Positions 61,949 through 64,000 of a stretch of 64,000 nucleotides of DNA are shown one piece after another. A model generated the notes under the pieces. The model was not told where the DNA came from and did not search any database. It saw only the letters and a list, made by a program, of their open reading frames with translations. Position numbers and translations under genes: made by a program. Source of the stretch: Mayfieldus sp963772265 (lineage in GTDB: Bacteria > Actinomycetota > Thermoleophilia > Solirubrobacterales > 70-9); contig CAVYWS010000003.1 of NCBI GenBank assembly GCA_963772265.1, positions 1-64,000 of the forward strand, given 5' to 3'. Positions within the stretch are counted from its first letter, which is position 1. Each line of letters starts with the position of its first letter.

Positions 61949-63346
61949 GTGAACAGCTCCCCCTACGGCCAGAAGCTCGACGGCGGCCCGCCGGGGCTGG
62001 CCCCGAAGCTGCTGGCCTTCTGCGAGGAGCTGCGGCGCGAGGGCGTCGCCGTCGGCACCTCGGAGATCCTCGACGCGTTCGCGGCTCTCGACCAGGTGCC
62101 GTGGACCGTCCACGACGACTTCCGCGAGGCGCTGGCGGCGACGATCGCAAAGTCACAGGAGGACCGCCGGATCTTCGAGCTGCTGTTCGACCGCTACTTC
62201 TTCCGCGCCGCCGAGGCCGAGGCGGTGACGCGACAGATCGGCGAAGGCGAGCAGCGCCACGAGGGCGGCGAGCGGCTCGACATCGACGAGCTTCGAGAGT
62301 CGGTCCGGCAGGCGATCGTGGAGGGAAGCGACGGCGACATGCGCGACCTGGCGCGGCTGGCGATCGCCGCCTTTGGCCGCCGCGGCGAGGGATCGGGCGT
62401 GATCGGCGTCGACGTGCAGCGAATCCGGCGCACCCTGGGGCTCACCGCCGGCCAGCCCGCCGACGCCGACAGCGAGCTGCCCGAGATCGACCGCGAGCAG
62501 CTCAACGCCTTCGAGCGCCACCTGCGGCGCGAGCTGGAGCGGGCGCTGATCGAGCGCACCGAGGCCCTTCCCCCCTCCCGCCCCCTTGCCGAGCTCGACC
62601 GGGCGCTGCCGACCAGTCCGGCCCAGGACCTCGCCTCGGTGCACCGGGCCGTCGCCCAGATGAAGCGCCGGCTGGCGACCCTGGGGCACGAGCAGCGGGG
62701 GCGGCGGCGAGGCCGGGTGGTCGACGTGCGGCGCACGATGCGGGCCTCGCTGGAGACCGGAGGGGTGCCGCTGCGGCTCCGCTACCGGCCCAAGCGTCCC
62801 CGCCGCCCCGAGATCTACGTCCTCTGCGACGTCTCCACCTCGGTCACCTCGGCGAGCGTCTTCTTCCTCTCGGTCCTGCACGCCCTGCATGACTCGTTCC
62901 GCAAGCTGCGCAGCTTCGTCTTCATCGAGCGGATCTCCGAGGTGACCGAGATCTTCGAGCACGAGCGCGACTTCACCGCGATCTCGCAGCGGATCTCGAG
63001 CGAGGGCGGAGTCGCCGACGTCTCCGGCTACACCGACTACGGACGGGTCTGGCTCGAGTTCCTGGCCGAGATCTCCGACGAGCTGGACCCGCGCTCGACC
63101 GTGATCGTGCTCGGCGACGCCCGCACCAACGGGCGCGAGCCGCACGCCGAGGCCTTCGCCCAGGTCGCCGAGCGGGCGGGACGGATCTTCTGGCTCAACC
63201 CCGAGCCGCGGCTCTACTGGAACTACGGCGACTCGGTGATGTCCGCCTACGAGGTCTTCTGCGACGGCGCCTTTGAGTGCTGGACCACCCGCCACCTGGA
63301 GAACTTCGTCAACGTCGTCGCCGGGGGTCCGCAAGCTGTCCCATGA
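61949..63346 (+). CDS. VWA-domain (CoxE-like) protein, MoxR partner
   Basis: 465 residues, GTG start at 61949. An N-terminal helical region of CoxE type (LAFCEELRREGVAVGTSEIL, DRRIFELLFDRYFFRAAEAE) and a C-terminal von Willebrand A domain with MIDAS site IYVLCDVSTSVTSASVFFLS, and GDARTNGREPHAEAFAQVAE. Paired with a MoxR ATPase as in carbon monoxide dehydrogenase maturation (CoxD/CoxE), but no CO dehydrogenase genes are in the window. The frame is intact. Confidence 0.93.
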   Translation: MNSSPYGQKLDGGPPGLAPKLLAFCEELRREGVAVGTSEILDAFAALDQVPWTVHDDFREALAATIAKSQEDRRIFELLFDRYFFRAAEAEAVTRQIGEGEQRHEGGERLDIDELRESVRQAIVEGSDGDMRDLARLAIAAFGRRGEGSGVIGVDVQRIRRTLGLTAGQPADADSELPEIDREQLNAFERHLRRELERALIERTEALPPSRPLAELDRALPTSPAQDLASVHRAVAQMKRRLATLGHEQRGRRRGRVVDVRRTMRASLETGGVPLRLRYRPKRPRRPEIYVLCDVSTSVTSASVFFLSVLHALHDSFRKLRSFVFIERISEVTEIFEHERDFTAISQRISSEGGVADVSGYTDYGRVWLEFLAEISDELDPRSTVIVLGDARTNGREPHAEAFAQVAERAGRIFWLNPEPRLYWNYGDSVMSAYEVFCDGAFECWTTRHLENFVNVVAGGPQAVP

Positions 63347-63353
63347 CCCAGCC

Positions 63354-64000
63354 GTGACCCGAGCGATCTTCGTCCGCCACGGCGAGTCGGTCTCCAACGC
63401 CCACCCCGAGCTGGCGGCGCTGCCGCTCGCCGAGGGCGACCGGCTCACCGAGCTCGGGAAGCGCCAGGCGCAGGAGGCGGCCAAGGCCCTGGCCGCCCAG
63501 GAGCCGACGGCGCTTCTGAGCAGCTCGATGGGACGGGCGCGGGAGACGGCCGAGCTGATCGGCGACCACCTCGGCCTCGAGGTCACCGAGCTTCCCTACA
63601 TCAACGAGCTTCGGGAATCGCGCGACTACGCGGCGATGAGCCCCGAGGAGCAGAAGCTGCGCCGCTGGTCGGTCTGGATGGTCGAGCACGGCGACGACCC
63701 GGACTTCTCCTGGCAGGGAGGCGAGTCGTTCGACCAGATGCGGGGACGGGTGCGCCGGCTGAAGGACGAGCTCGAGCGCGACTACTCCGGAGAGCGTCCC
63801 GTGATCGTCACCCACGGGATCTTCCTGCGCTTCTTTCTCTTCGACTCCCTGCTCGGGGACGAGTTCGGCCCCGATCAGGCCGGCAGGCTCTGGTACGTAC
63901 GCTCGGTGAACGGCGGGATCAGCGTCTTCGAGCAGGGCGAGCGCTGGCACCCCGCCGACGCCGACACCCCCGGCTGGACCTGCGTCACGTGGATGGCGCG
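63354..64000 (+). CDS. Histidine phosphatase (phosphoglycerate mutase-like), 3' partial
   Basis: At least 215 residues, cut by the window end. GTG start at 63354. RHG motif AIFVRHGESVSNAHPELAAL (phospho-His), LSSSMGRARETAELIGDHLG, second His in RPVIVTHGIFLRFFLFDSLL. The family dephosphorylates sugars, nucleotides or other small molecules. It follows the VWA gene by seven bases and is probably in the MoxR/VWA operon. No frame change seen. Confidence 0.9.
   Translation, partial: MTRAIFVRHGESVSNAHPELAALPLAEGDRLTELGKRQAQEAAKALAAQEPTALLSSSMGRARETAELIGDHLGLEVTELPYINELRESRDYAAMSPEEQKLRRWSVWMVEHGDDPDFSWQGGESFDQMRGRVRRLKDELERDYSGERPVIVTHGIFLRFFLFDSLLGDEFGPDQAGRLWYVRSVNGGISVFEQGERWHPADADTPGWTCVTWMA

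Noticed and set aside
62153..63586. Long minus-strand reading frame of 477 codons.
   Set aside because: Antisense of the VWA and histidine phosphatase genes.
1..64000. CRISPR array, insertion sequences with terminal repeats, rRNA genes.
   Set aside because: No regularly spaced repeats, no transposase gene and no rRNA sequence were found.

Overview
This is a high-GC, densely packed bacterial segment. It carries F420-type enzymes (an LLM-class oxidoreductase, a Ddn-type nitroreductase and an F420-reductase-like protein), a c-di-AMP riboswitch in front of an NlpC/P60 cell-wall hydrolase, and many short actinobacterial-looking hypotheticals. That mix suggests an actinobacterium, most likely Thermoleophilia/Solirubrobacterales; this is inference, since no rRNA gene is present. 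Many genes (about 17) are split between two or three reading frames, although the conserved protein sequence continues without nonsense codons. I read most of these breaks as single-base indels in the assembly rather than gene decay, and I give one span per gene with the approximate break points.

Layout. 1-2.1 kb: a secreted RTX-like protein, a VOC-family protein, an intact tRNA-Arg(TCT) and a gene-free stretch. 2.1-18.2 kb: a run of 16 minus-strand genes, mostly overlapping or nearly so, that reads as one or two catabolic operons for a nitrogen heterocycle, cyclic amide or amidine. In order of transcription: nitrilase-family amidase, aldehyde dehydrogenase, IclR regulator, hydantoinase-like enzyme, isochorismatase-fold amidase, DUF1185 protein, enamidase-like amidohydrolase, DUF1989 protein, class II aldolase, an NMT1/THI5-type ABC importer (3 genes), a deaminase-type amidohydrolase, a phytoene-desaturase-like flavoprotein, an O-methyltransferase and a second DUF1989 protein. 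Palindromes in front of the aldehyde dehydrogenase look like the IclR operator.

18.3-27.0 kb: an integrated island with a tyrosine recombinase and excisionase, a sigma-region-4 remnant, a proline-rich hypothetical, a SIR2-domain protein and a very large nuclease-helicase-HIRAN fusion, bounded at the right by the 3' half of a tRNA-Arg(ACG). The SIR2 protein and the fusion helicase make a plausible anti-phage module.

27-44 kb: F420 oxidoreductase, secreted beta-helix protein, MacB-like ABC exporter with a Ddn-family enzyme, glutamine amidotransferase, an AbiEi/DUF559 gene flanked by two near-identical palindromes, two tandem aldo/keto reductases, two tandem secreted putative copper proteins, a subtilisin, and the riboswitch-controlled NlpC/P60 protein. 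44-64 kb: chromosomal housekeeping and signalling genes: CnoX-type thioredoxin, acyl-CoA dehydrogenase with a TetR-like operator, two cation/Ca2+ antiporters, a lipoprotein, ArsA ATPase, cupin, a zinc-ribbon adenylate cyclase with AAA and TPR regions, EVE and DUF2203 proteins, PPK2, a MoxR/VWA pair and a histidine phosphatase cut by the window end.
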